Positions 17,179 to 23,573 of a stretch of DNA of 38,514 nucleotides are shown here, piece after piece. Origin of the DNA: an uncultured Bacteroidales bacterium (GTDB taxonomy: Bacteria; Bacteroidota; Bacteroidia; Bacteroidales; P3); assembly GCA_947168515.1 (NCBI GenBank), contig CAMVMF010000030.1, positions 1 through 38,514 of the forward strand, written 5' to 3'. The notes under the pieces were generated by a model that searched no databases, was not told where the DNA came from, and saw only the letters and a list, made by a program, of their open reading frames with translations. Within the stretch, counting starts at the first letter, position 1, and each line of letters opens with the position of its first letter. The position numbers and the translations under genes were made by a program.

Positions 17179-17209
17179 CAAAGGTACGCATAAATTTCCA
17201 AATCGCAAA
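17179..17209 (-). promoter_or_regulatory. Promoter of the T9SS LRR gene
   Basis: On the minus strand TTTG (17209-17206) and TACCTTTG (17186-17179) are separated by 19 bases, a full match to the Bacteroidota consensus. The -7 box is followed by C. The ATG lies about 60-70 bases downstream. The -33 box overlaps the first bases of the inverted-repeat element at 17207-17394. Confidence 0.7.
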
Positions 17210-17394
17210 TATTTCGCTCTAGTACAACATATGACTGATTTTTGCCAAACGGTCTCAATGTCGCGTCCCTTCGGGACGCTAGGAGTGAGTTTATTCCGTC
17301 ACCGCACTGCGCTACGCTTGTACGGTGTTACTGAGATTCAGCCTCTTCGAGGCTGTAAAAAATCAGTCTTATATTAAACTAGAGCCAAATATTT
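17207..17394. mobile_element. MITE-like element with 37-bp terminal inverted repeats
   Basis: The ends, 17207-17243 and 17357-17394, are inverted copies that align without gaps over 37 bases with five mismatches; both outer ends read AAATATTT. They share GCTCTAGT and GACTGATTTTT blocks. Between them lies a 93-bp core related to element B. The whole is about 188 bp and has no coding capacity, as expected of a non-autonomous miniature element. I cannot see a clear target duplication outside the arms, and no matching transposase is in the window. A large cruciform or RNA hairpin is an alternative reading. Confidence 0.6.
17262..17354 (+). repeat. Element B relative (copy 3, diverged)
   Basis: The end of this stretch, CTGAGATTCAGCCTCTTCG (17331-17349), matches TTGAGATTAAGCCTCTCCG in the full element B copies. 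It has three hairpins: GCGTCCC/GGGACGC (17263-17279) closed by a UUCG-type loop, CACCG/CGGTG (17300-17327), and AGCCTC/GAGGCT (17340-17354). The middle hairpin recurs at 19791-19829 with a compensatory base-pair change. Confidence 0.6.
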
Positions 17395-17457
17395 TAAAAA
17401 GCAAGGCCAGGCTGGATTACCAACCACTAGATACAAGACCACTCTACACTACGGCGA

Positions 17458-17967
17458 CTACTGCTCATCGTCTATGGTAATGTAGAATTTCCCATCGGTT
17501 ATCCTTATTGTATCGTTCTCGTAACATACAACCGAACCATCTATAAAACTATCACGGTAAAAAGTGGCTGAAAATGATCCTTGAACAAAACCTTTACCTT
17601 TGCCCCCGTATTTGTATGAGTCAATTGACATGTTGGCATTAAGGCATTCGACTTGGCCATAGAATCCATCGGAGTAAACGCATTGCTTCATATCAGCCAG
17701 ATTAAAATGGCTATTATAGAAAGGACCATCTTGATCACCAATTACGACATAAATCCCTGCTTCATTAGAGAAGTCCGTATTGAGAATATACTTATATTTT
17801 CCATCAGCTTGTTTTTGCAGTATGAACGTTGCCGTATTCGACGTTATATGCCCATGGGTGTGAGTGCTTTTGGCTTTGAACTCATGATGTTCATCTTTAT
17901 CTTTCTGGCATGCCGAAAAAGTAATTGCAAGTATGCAACCAAATAGTAAAACAAATACTTTTTTCAT
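17458..17967 (-). CDS. Small putative lipoprotein
   Basis: A 169-residue protein with a lipoprotein signal: MKKVF, a hydrophobic run, then the lipobox FSAC with Cys20 as lipid anchor, followed by QKDKDEHHEF. A charged residue after +2 fits outer-membrane or surface lipoproteins of Bacteroidota. The mature part is rich in Tyr, Gly and Asp and has a His-rich patch (HTHGHI). The alternating pattern suggests a small beta-sheet domain; no family is recognised. It is the last gene of the sigma-factor operon, 29 bases after the frameshifted lipoprotein gene, and may be a sister of it. Function unknown. Confidence 0.75.
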   Translation of the reverse strand: MKKVFVLLFGCILAITFSACQKDKDEHHEFKAKSTHTHGHITSNTATFILQKQADGKYKYILNTDFSNEAGIYVVIGDQDGPFYNSHFNLADMKQCVYSDGFYGQVECLNANMSIDSYKYGGKGKGFVQGSFSATFYRDSFIDGSVVCYENDTIRITDGKFYITIDDEQ

Positions 17968-17996
17968 AACAAATCTTTTTTAATTAAACATTTAGT

Positions 17997-18562
17997 TTAT
18001 TCTATTTCGAATGTGATTCCTCCAATTTGATAGGTCTTTGTAGCATCCCAAAATTTCATTTCCGTTTGTCCTGATTCATCATTAGAAAGAAATTCAAACG
18101 TACCACCAAACTTAAGGGTTCCTAGCCCCTGGTTTGTGGTTGTACTAGTGGTGTCATTAAAGGTCATCAGTTTATCTTCATAATTAGTTGTTAAAGTATA
18201 CTTCGTAATATTAATTACGTCATTCTCTGCAAAAAAGATTTTCAAACAAGAGCCCGACGAACTAAGATTCCAACTCGCTGATAATAGAATTCCACAATTC
18301 CACCAGCAATCTTCAATATCGGACCTATGAGATGGCTCGTATACGGCATTATGCATCTTATTGGCGTGGGTGCCGTCCACAGTACCGTGGGCAAGTACTA
18401 TTCGAACTTCAGGATTTCCTTTTACCCAAGTTTCTACATCGTTGAGTTCATTAGAAGTAAATTTTATTCGTTCGATTACCAATGATATCTTTCCTTTTGG
18501 CAACTGACTGCCATCGTTGCCAGCACTGCGATGAGTGCCACTGACAAAACTTTTTTACTCAT
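17997..18562 (-). pseudogene. Frameshifted lipoprotein gene
   Basis: Two frames appear to make one gene. The ATG at 18562 opens MSKKVLSVALIAVLATMAVS followed by Cys21, a clean lipoprotein signal with lipobox AVSC, but this frame stops at 18476 after 28 codons. The -1 frame is open from 18503 to 17997 and continues as GKISLVIERIKFTSNEL. Joining them needs one extra base, or a -1 slip, at the run AAAA in CCAAAAGG (18495-18498). The product would then be 188 residues. The body includes ETWVKGNPEVRIVLAHG, IEDCWWNCGILLSASW and a C-terminal YQIGGITFEIE; no family is recognised. The ATG overlaps the stop of the upstream gene (ATGAGTAA), which supports it as the true start. It may be a recent pseudogene, a sequencing error, or a programmed -1 frameshift. 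Confidence 0.7.
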
Positions 18563-19037
18563 TTTGTTGATTGTTTTTTCTTGTTGAAATTTTGTGATAC
18601 AATATTGCATCAATTTGTTTCTCTGTTTTTATATGAAATAATGCTATTGTACGGATGTCGTATGATATGGCGATGATGTCGTTGTTGGTCAAAATAGTGT
18701 CCATCGGAAGGGAGTAGTTGTCATGCGGAGCATACCAAAAGCCGACAGTATTTGGCGGGGGAGGGGGCATATCGGGGGGGAGTTGGGCGTTGAAATCATC
18801 GGTCAGATGAGGCCATGCAGAATCATTTGCCTGAAGAAGTGTAACTGAGACCCTGACAGTATCGTTGACTTTGTAATCCTTTATAAACGTTGCATCAACA
18901 CCATCCATGTCTGCGTAACGTTTGTACACGTCGCTGCACTGGTCGAAGGGGACGACTCGTGGAATGAGCAGGACAGCTCCTCCCCCCCCGAGAAGAAGGA
19001 GGCAGTAGAGGATGGTTATGAACCAGGATTTCTTCAT
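18555..19037 (-). CDS. Membrane-anchored protein of unknown function
   Basis: A 160-residue protein with one N-terminal hydrophobic segment (WFITILYCLLLLGGGGAVLL) and a soluble remainder, probably periplasmic. It includes a proline run (PPDMPPPPPNTVGFWY), a stretch NDTVRVSVTLLQAND and a basic tail, STRKNNQQNE. I recognise no family. Its start overlaps the end of the upstream membrane gene by ATGA, and its stop overlaps the start of the frameshifted lipoprotein, so the four upstream genes of the operon are translationally coupled in series. A role linked to the sigma factor is inferred only from that linkage. Confidence 0.7.
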   Translation of the reverse strand: MKKSWFITILYCLLLLGGGGAVLLIPRVVPFDQCSDVYKRYADMDGVDATFIKDYKVNDTVRVSVTLLQANDSAWPHLTDDFNAQLPPDMPPPPPNTVGFWYAPHDNYSLPMDTILTNNDIIAISYDIRTIALFHIKTEKQIDAILYHKISTRKNNQQNE

Positions 19038-19879
19038 AAATTGTTTACTATGTTTGTGACGTTCTCAACGGCCTCGATACGGGTCGGGTGGCTCTGCGTT
19101 ATGGTGTTGCCGTCGCCAACGGTGGGGGCGCAGGAAACCAAGATGAGGGTGAAGGAGGCAGCAATACCGATGGAGGCGGTACGCTTTAAATTGAGAATGG
19201 AGAATTGAGAATTGAGAATGGGGAATTGAGAATTGAGAATTGAGAATTGAGAATTGAGAATTAAAAATTGAGAATGGGGAGTTCTTGGGGCTGAGGCGAT
19301 GGCTTTACATCGGGCTCGAAGGTGGGCGATGAGGGTGGCGAGGCGCGATGGCTTCCGAGGGAGGTAGAGGGGACGCATGCCGAAACGACGGGAATAGCGC
19401 AGCATGCGGTCGAAGGGGGTCGTGGCGGGGTCGTGGCGGAGGATAGCAATGGCGGTGCTGACGGTGTCGACGGCGAGGAAGAGGAGGCAGCCTTCGAGGA
19501 AGAGGGTGTAGATGCGGAAGTAGATGTCGAACTGGTAATGCCAGAGGCTGATGCCCCAATAGATGGCGGCAGCAACGCTATAGAGGGCGAGGATGCCCCA
19601 GGCATGGAACAGGCGGACCCGGAAGGAGCGGGCATGGCGAATGTTGAGGGTTTGGGGGCGGGCCTCTGGACGACGGAGGATGTCGTCGAGGCGGCGTGAT
19701 TGGGCATCGAAGAAGGGCTGGAGGTCGGCGAAGGTGGGTTCTTCTTCGAATGCGTCAATGCGTGTTGACGTGTTTGCATGTTTGCCCTCTTCACCACACT
19801 GCGCTGCGCTTGGCATGGTGTTGCTGAGAGGTTGTGTCGTCGACTCTTTATTGACTTGTTGAATGGTATTATTATTCAT
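19034..19879 (-). CDS. Membrane protein of the sigma-factor operon, repeat-invaded
   Basis: A 281-residue protein encoded directly after the ECF sigma factor, overlapping it by 8 bases. Such a position often holds an anti-sigma factor, but I see no known anti-sigma motif. Residues 1-95 are polar (FADLQPFFDAQSRRLDDILR). Two membrane segments follow (FHAWGILALYSVAAAIYWGI and TLFLEGCLLFLAVDTVSTAI), then a basic linker. Residues 200-230 are encoded by a 7-base tandem repeat and read as repeats of NSQFSIL. A third hydrophobic stretch (GIAASFTLILVSCAPTVG) precedes the C-terminus. Residues 17-30 come from a hairpin repeat fragment. The ATGA overlap with the next gene argues that the frame is used to its end. 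Copy-number change in the repeat would alter that frame. Confidence 0.65.
   Translation of the reverse strand: MNNNTIQQVNKESTTQPLSNTMPSAAQCGEEGKHANTSTRIDAFEEEPTFADLQPFFDAQSRRLDDILRRPEARPQTLNIRHARSFRVRLFHAWGILALYSVAAAIYWGISLWHYQFDIYFRIYTLFLEGCLLFLAVDTVSTAIAILRHDPATTPFDRMLRYSRRFGMRPLYLPRKPSRLATLIAHLRARCKAIASAPRTPHSQFLILNSQFSILNSQFPILNSQFSILNLKRTASIGIAASFTLILVSCAPTVGDGNTITQSHPTRIEAVENVTNIVNNL
19190..19280. repeat. Heptanucleotide tandem repeat, 13 units, inside a gene
   Basis: Thirteen consecutive 7-base units of ATTGAGA (TCTCAAT in the sense strand): nine perfect and four variants (ATGGAGA, ATGGGGA twice, ATTAAAA). The tract is 91 bases, not a multiple of three. The unit has no stop codon in any frame and encodes the same rotating heptapeptide in all three, so the tract stays open whatever its length while the downstream frame depends on copy number. 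A two-unit relative (ATTAAGA) is seen between rpoC and rpoB near 28060. Confidence 0.9.
19791..19829 (+). repeat. Element B hairpin fragment inside a coding region
   Basis: This 39-base stretch matches 17299-17336 at about 33 positions, including CACTGCGCT, GCGCTTG, GGTGTT and CTGAGA blocks. The hairpin arms are CACCA (19792-19796) and TGGTG (19816-19820); in the intergenic copy they are CACCG and CGGTG. The changed pair (A-T for G-C) keeps the stem. It lies near the 5' end of the membrane gene at 19034-19879, on the opposite strand to the gene. Confidence 0.6.
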
Positions 19880-20441
19880 CTTCTGTTGTTTTGAGGTCGT
19901 TTAACTTTTGGCGGAGGCGGTAGAGGCGTTGTTTGACGGCAGCTTCGGTGGTGGAGAGGGTTTGAGCAATTTCACGGATAGAGAGTTGTTCGAGTCGGAA
20001 GTAAATGAGCGCGCGTTCGTCGGGTTCGAGGGCGGAGAGGAGGCGGTAGTAGTCAGGCGGTACAGCGGTCTCCGGGTCGGCGATGGTGTCGTACATCCAG
20101 TCCTCGAGGGGTACGAAACTGGGCTGCTTGGCATGGCGGCGAACCTCGGTGACGGCGACATTGAGGGCGATGCGGCGTACCCAGGTGTCGGTGCTACTGT
20201 CGCCTCGGAAGCGTGGCCAGGCCTCCCAAAGGTTGCAGGCGATTTCTTGGTAGAGGTCGCGTATGGCGTCGGGGGATTGGTCGGTGAAGTGGAGGCAGAT
20301 TTGGAAGATGGTGTGTCGGCTGCGGTAGAGCATATCAAGGAACTCTCGGTTGTCGTCGTCGCGGAGCGTATCAAACCTCAGCAGGGTAAACAGGGGATGC
20401 CTTGTTTTGGGAGCGTGATGTTGTCCGGCGCGGTGCTTCAT
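19872..20441 (-). CDS. ECF-type RNA polymerase sigma factor
   Basis: A 189-residue sigma-70 family protein of the extracytoplasmic-function type, which steers RNA polymerase to a small set of promoters. Sigma region 2 is seen in residues 35-105 (MLYRSRHTIFQICLHF, DLYQEIACNLWEAWPRF, TDTWVRRIALNVAVTEVRRH). Sigma region 4, the DNA-binding helix-turn-helix for the -35 element, is in residues 135-185 (LSALEPDERALIYFRLEQLS, IREIAQTLSTTEAAVKQRLY). Length fits the family apart from an N-terminal basic extension of about 25 residues. It heads a five-gene operon whose other members are membrane or lipid-anchored, so I infer control of a cell-envelope response. No TAnnTTTG box lies upstream; GTTACTTTTTCG near 20540 on the minus strand could belong to an autoregulated promoter. 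Confidence 0.9.
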   Translation of the reverse strand: MKHRAGQHHAPKTRHPLFTLLRFDTLRDDDNREFLDMLYRSRHTIFQICLHFTDQSPDAIRDLYQEIACNLWEAWPRFRGDSSTDTWVRRIALNVAVTEVRRHAKQPSFVPLEDWMYDTIADPETAVPPDYYRLLSALEPDERALIYFRLEQLSIREIAQTLSTTEAAVKQRLYRLRQKLNDLKTTEDE

Positions 20442-20771
20442 ATATATTTCTCGTCATTTTCCGGGGACGGACTGCGGACCGATTGGGTCGGGCAGTTTTC
20501 GTCCCTCTCTATTAATATTAGTCGCAAAAAAACGAAAAAGTAACACCCAATATGAAAATATTTTTTTGAAGAAGTCTGGGGATTGGTTTGGTTTTCTGCG
20601 GTATGGACGGGGCACTTTTATGGTTGCTGTGGCCCTGGGAGATATAGGACGGGGATCGTAAGAATGGGCGGGATGGGCATTGCCGCGACCGAATCGCATC
20701 AGGAAACAACTCTTTATCCCTAGCAAGGTTGCACCATGCTTTATAGCATTCCTGGAATGGAGGTAATTGAA
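20442..20771. other. Intergenic region, no gene
   Basis: About 330 bases between the sigma-factor start and the terminator after the transporter gene. Short open frames on the minus strand have no recognisable content and unlikely composition. No TAnnTTTG box points to the sigma gene. The minus-strand segment around 20550-20525 has GTTACTTTTTCG followed by a T-rich run, which is the only promoter-like feature I see. Confidence 0.4.
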
Positions 20772-20806
20772 AGAATAAGAGCCGGCTAACCGCCGGCTCT
20801 TATTCT
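20772..20806 (-). terminator. Strong terminator hairpin after the transporter gene
   Basis: A perfect 15-bp stem (20772-20786 with 20792-20806; arms AGAATAAGAGCCGGC and its complement) with a 5-base loop. On the minus strand it follows the transporter stop by 44 bases, and its 3' arm ends in TTATTCTTTC, a weak T tract. It would separate the transporter transcript from the sigma operon. Confidence 0.75.
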
Positions 20807-20850
20807 ATTGGTCAGGGCCAATAATCGACTTCCGAATAGAGGAAGGTCTA

Positions 20851-22455
20851 TTAAGCTTCTTCTTTAGTTTCTACCGGAACATTGGTTTCTCCCGTGACAC
20901 GCTCCAGCCATTTGACCATGCAGAACATGACAACCATGGAAAGGAAGCATACACTCATGAAGACGATCCATGCAGTCCAGATGGGGAACTTGTTATACAG
21001 CAGAGGTCCAATCCAAAGGAAGCCGTTACCCACAGCGGTGGCACCAAGCCACAGACCCTGGCAGAGACCGAGGAGGTTCTTGGGAGCGACCTTGGAGATA
21101 AAGCTCAGACCCAGCGGGCTGATGAACAGCTCGGCAACGGTCATGAAGAAGTAGTACACAATAAGCACCCAGGCACCAGCCTTCATAGCAGCGGCCTCCT
21201 CGACGGGGAGTGCACGGAAATCGGTAGCCGAAGGATAGGCATTAATCTTGCAGAAGATAGTCATAAAGAGGTATGCACAGCCTGCGATGGCCATACCGAT
21301 GGCAATCTTCTTGGGAGTGGAAATGGCCTTGCCACGACGTGTGAGACCCTCAAAGAACCACATGATGGGGAAGGTGAGGATGATGACAAAGAAGGGGTTG
21401 ACGGCCTGCCATACCTCGGGAGGCAGCACAGAAGTATTGACAAAGTCACGAGCAAAGAGGGACATTGAAGTACCATTCTGATGGAAGGAGAACCAGAAGA
21501 AGACGGCAATGATAAGGACGGCAAACATAGCATAGAGGCGCTGTTTGAGTTCCTTGGCCATGGCCAGCTTTTCTTCGGCAGTATACTCAACACTGGCAAC
21601 AGCGGATTTCTTTGCAGGTGTGGGGAATTTCTTCTTGGTGCAGAGGAAGATGGTGAGGGAGATGAGCATGGCGCAAACAGAGGCAATGAAGGAGTAGTGG
21701 ACACCCGTGTTGAAGACGTTGAGGTAGTCCTGGCAGACGCCCTGAGCAGCAGCAATGTCAGCAGGAAGCTGCACGTTCATTGAGGCAAAAAGCTCAGTCA
21801 TCTTAGTGACGGCATCGGCACCCAATGCAGCACCTTCGGCAATGAAACCGTGGCAGAGTGCGGGGAGGTCGGCATTGTATTCAAACCCGTTCTGTCCCAG
21901 CCACCAGCTGCGAAGCAGGGGGGCTACAAAGGGAGCGATAAGGCCACCCACATTAATGAACATATAGAAAATCTGGAAACCGCTGTCGCGTTTGCCTTTG
22001 GCCACACGAAGGGCTTCGGGACCTTCTTTTGCGGCTTCTGCCTCGAAGTTGTCATACATCTGGCCGACAATTGCCTGAAGATTGCCTTTGAAGAGACCGT
22101 TGCCGAAAGCAATCAGAAACAGGGCTACACAGGTGAGGGGAAGCAGCCAACCAATATTGGATGAGGTTGCCAGAATGGGGATGGAGAGAATGACATAACC
22201 TGCTGCCATTACCAACAGTCCCGACTGGATAGTGCCCTTGTAGTTCTGGGTTCGGTCGGCGATAATACCGCCCACAAGACTCAGAATGTAGATACCCATG
22301 TAGAAAATGGAGTAAATCAATGTTGCCTTCTCCTCGGCTAAGCCGAATTTGGAGCAAAGGAACAACACCAGCACTGCATTCATAATATAGTAGCCAAAAC
22401 GCTCACCCATATTACTCAGCGCCGCAGCGATTAGACCTTTTGGATGTCCTTTCAT
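20851..22455 (-). CDS. POT/PTR-family (proton oligopeptide-type) MFS transporter
   Basis: A 534-residue inner-membrane transporter with about 12-14 membrane segments. It belongs to the proton-coupled oligopeptide transporter family, which takes up di- and tripeptides. The start MKGHPKGLIAAALSNMGERF and the following GYY correspond to the ExxERFxYY motif of the family, but the first Glu is Asn (N-M-G-E-R-F). GGIIADRTQNYKGTIQSGLL matches the loop 2-3 signature and FGNGLFKGNLQAIVGQMY the FxxGTGGIKP-type segment in changed form. A long loop at residues 160-230 and a soluble stretch near 275-300 interrupt the bundle. Such variants seem common in Bacteroidales; whether they carry peptides is not shown by the sequence. 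Its promoter overlaps that of tsaC. Confidence 0.85.
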   Translation of the reverse strand: MKGHPKGLIAAALSNMGERFGYYIMNAVLVLFLCSKFGLAEEKATLIYSIFYMGIYILSLVGGIIADRTQNYKGTIQSGLLVMAAGYVILSIPILATSSNIGWLLPLTCVALFLIAFGNGLFKGNLQAIVGQMYDNFEAEAAKEGPEALRVAKGKRDSGFQIFYMFINVGGLIAPFVAPLLRSWWLGQNGFEYNADLPALCHGFIAEGAALGADAVTKMTELFASMNVQLPADIAAAQGVCQDYLNVFNTGVHYSFIASVCAMLISLTIFLCTKKKFPTPAKKSAVASVEYTAEEKLAMAKELKQRLYAMFAVLIIAVFFWFSFHQNGTSMSLFARDFVNTSVLPPEVWQAVNPFFVIILTFPIMWFFEGLTRRGKAISTPKKIAIGMAIAGCAYLFMTIFCKINAYPSATDFRALPVEEAAAMKAGAWVLIVYYFFMTVAELFISPLGLSFISKVAPKNLLGLCQGLWLGATAVGNGFLWIGPLLYNKFPIWTAWIVFMSVCFLSMVVMFCMVKWLERVTGETNVPVETKEEA

Positions 22456-22524
22456 AATTGTAATTTTTTAGTTTTTAATATATTAAATTTTATCATTAGA
22501 ATCTCTTCCTAATATTTTATCTTG

Positions 22525-22532
22525 CAAAGATA
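22525..22532 (-). promoter_or_regulatory. -7 box of the transporter gene
   Basis: TATCTTTG on the minus strand, followed by C, matches TAnnTTTG. It lies 70 bases before the transporter ATG. Its -33 position falls on the -7 box of the opposing tsaC promoter (22554-22561). No separate -33 TTG is clear. Confidence 0.6.
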
Positions 22533-22553
22533 CGAAATTTTCTGAATAAATTG

Positions 22554-22561
22554 TATCTTTG
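22554..22561 (+). promoter_or_regulatory. -7 box of tsaC
   Basis: TATCTTTG followed by C, 16 bases before the ATG of tsaC, giving a very short leader. With the minus-strand box it forms a perfect 10-bp inverted repeat, GCAAAGATAC at 22524-22533 and GTATCTTTGC at 22553-22562. The two divergent promoters therefore overlap. Confidence 0.65.
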
Positions 22562-22577
22562 CATTGATTTTTAACGA

Positions 22578-23153
22578 ATGAGAAATATGAAGAGAGATTT
22601 AATAGATAAAGCATTAGCGACCCTTAAGCAAGGGGGGACGCTACTCTATCCGACGGACACCATCTGGGGAATTGGTTGCGATGCCTGTTGTGCTGAAGCC
22701 GTCGAGCGACTCTACGCCATCAAGGAGCGTGACCACAACAAATCAATGCTGGTGCTGGCCACCGAGGCGATGCTCTCCCCCACCCTACCCCCGAAGGCAA
22801 AAGAACTTCTGCTGCACGGCCAACGTCCCACCACAGTAATTGTGTCACAAGAATATCTAATGACAACTATTGCGAAAAATCTGCCAGCCAACGATGGAAC
22901 TGTCGGTGTTAGAATTCCTAAGTTTGATTTCTGCCAAGCCTTATTGGAAAGACTAGGACATCCTATTGTAAGCACTTCTGCCAACTTCTCAGGAAGGCCA
23001 TCCCCTACCTGCTACGACGATATAGAACACGCCCTAATGGAGCGGGTGGATTATTCACTCCCCAATGACGTGAGTTTTTCTCATCCCCCACAGCCAAGTA
23101 GTCGAATAGTCAAACTAGAAAACGACGGAAAGGTTGTCGTGATTCGTAACTAA
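22578..23153 (+). CDS. tsaC: Threonylcarbamoyl-AMP synthase (TsaC/YrdC/Sua5 family)
   Basis: A 191-residue YrdC-domain enzyme. It makes threonylcarbamoyl-AMP from threonine, bicarbonate and ATP, the first step of the t6A modification at position 37 of tRNAs that read ANN codons. Conserved features are LLYPTDTIWGIGCDA near residue 22, the KERDHNKSML motif (usual KxR...SKP/S loop that binds substrate), GRPTTVI-like GQRPTTVIVS, a GTVGVRIP segment, and PIVSTSANFSGRPSPT at the end of the domain. The C-terminal PSSRIVKLENDGKVVVIRN completes a YrdC-only protein without the Sua5 domain. The start could be the ATG at 22578 or at 22587. It stands alone between the divergent transporter and a bidirectional terminator. 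Confidence 0.93.
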   Translation: MRNMKRDLIDKALATLKQGGTLLYPTDTIWGIGCDACCAEAVERLYAIKERDHNKSMLVLATEAMLSPTLPPKAKELLLHGQRPTTVIVSQEYLMTTIAKNLPANDGTVGVRIPKFDFCQALLERLGHPIVSTSANFSGRPSPTCYDDIEHALMERVDYSLPNDVSFSHPPQPSSRIVKLENDGKVVVIRN

Positions 23154-23176
23154 CTATTCCTTATAATAAACAGAGA

Positions 23177-23220
23177 ATAAACAGAGAAGCCACAGCAAAT
23201 GCCGTGGCCTCTCCGTTTAT
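23177..23220. terminator. Bidirectional terminator between tsaC and DUF3467
   Basis: ATAAACAGAGAAGCCAC (23177-23193) pairs with 23204-23220 over 17 positions with two mismatches, around a 10-base loop. A-rich and T-rich flanks on both sides suit termination in both directions. It sits between the converging tsaC gene and the end of the rpo operon. Confidence 0.7.
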
Positions 23221-23236
23221 AGTAAGGCAATTTGGA

Positions 23237-23551
23237 TTAGGCCTTGCCTAGGATGTCATAAGGGACAGTGTCGCCCTCAGGGGCAGGGGTGCGGGGTTCC
23301 GTAATGGTGCCGAAATTACGCTCATACTTCTGGATATTGTCGGCAAGAGCACTAAGCAGCCGTTTGGCATGAATAGGATTCATGATAACGCGGGAGCGGA
23401 TGTTAGCACCATCGGCACCGGGCAACATCTGAGCGAAATCGATGACGATTTCGGCGGGGGTATGGGAGATAATAGCAAGGTTGCTATATATGCCCTTCGC
23501 CACCTCGGGGTCGATGTTGAGTTTCAAGTCCTGTGGTTTATTATTAGCCAT
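23237..23551 (-). CDS. DUF3467 protein downstream of rpoC
   Basis: A 104-residue protein of the DUF3467 family. The conserved core is visible: EVAKGIYSNLAIISHTPAEI, VIDFAQMLPGADG, and RVIMNPIHAKRLLSALADNI with QKYERNFG. The family is widespread in Bacteroidota, where it often directly follows rpoC, as here (22 bases after its stop); its role is not established. The frame is open further upstream to 23674, but that extension overlaps rpoC and the ATG at 23551 begins the conserved MANNKPQDLKLNI. The last 20 residues are a flexible Pro-rich tail. It is likely cotranscribed with rpoB-rpoC and ends at the terminator at 23177-23220. Confidence 0.88.
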   Translation of the reverse strand: MANNKPQDLKLNIDPEVAKGIYSNLAIISHTPAEIVIDFAQMLPGADGANIRSRVIMNPIHAKRLLSALADNIQKYERNFGTITEPRTPAPEGDTVPYDILGKA

Positions 23552-23573
23552 AGATAGAATGTCTTTATAGTTA

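Noticed and set aside
17997..18503. Independent 168-codon gene with a TTG start
   Set aside because: A lipoprotein signal peptide in the neighbouring frame joins it precisely with a one-base shift, so it is better read as one broken gene.
19190..19280. Possible CRISPR array
   Set aside because: The units are 7 bases and directly adjacent, without spacers; no cas gene is present.
20454..20726. 90-codon minus-strand frame upstream of the sigma factor
   Set aside because: Composition is unlike neighbouring genes, there is no domain or signal, and it runs through the probable sigma promoter region.
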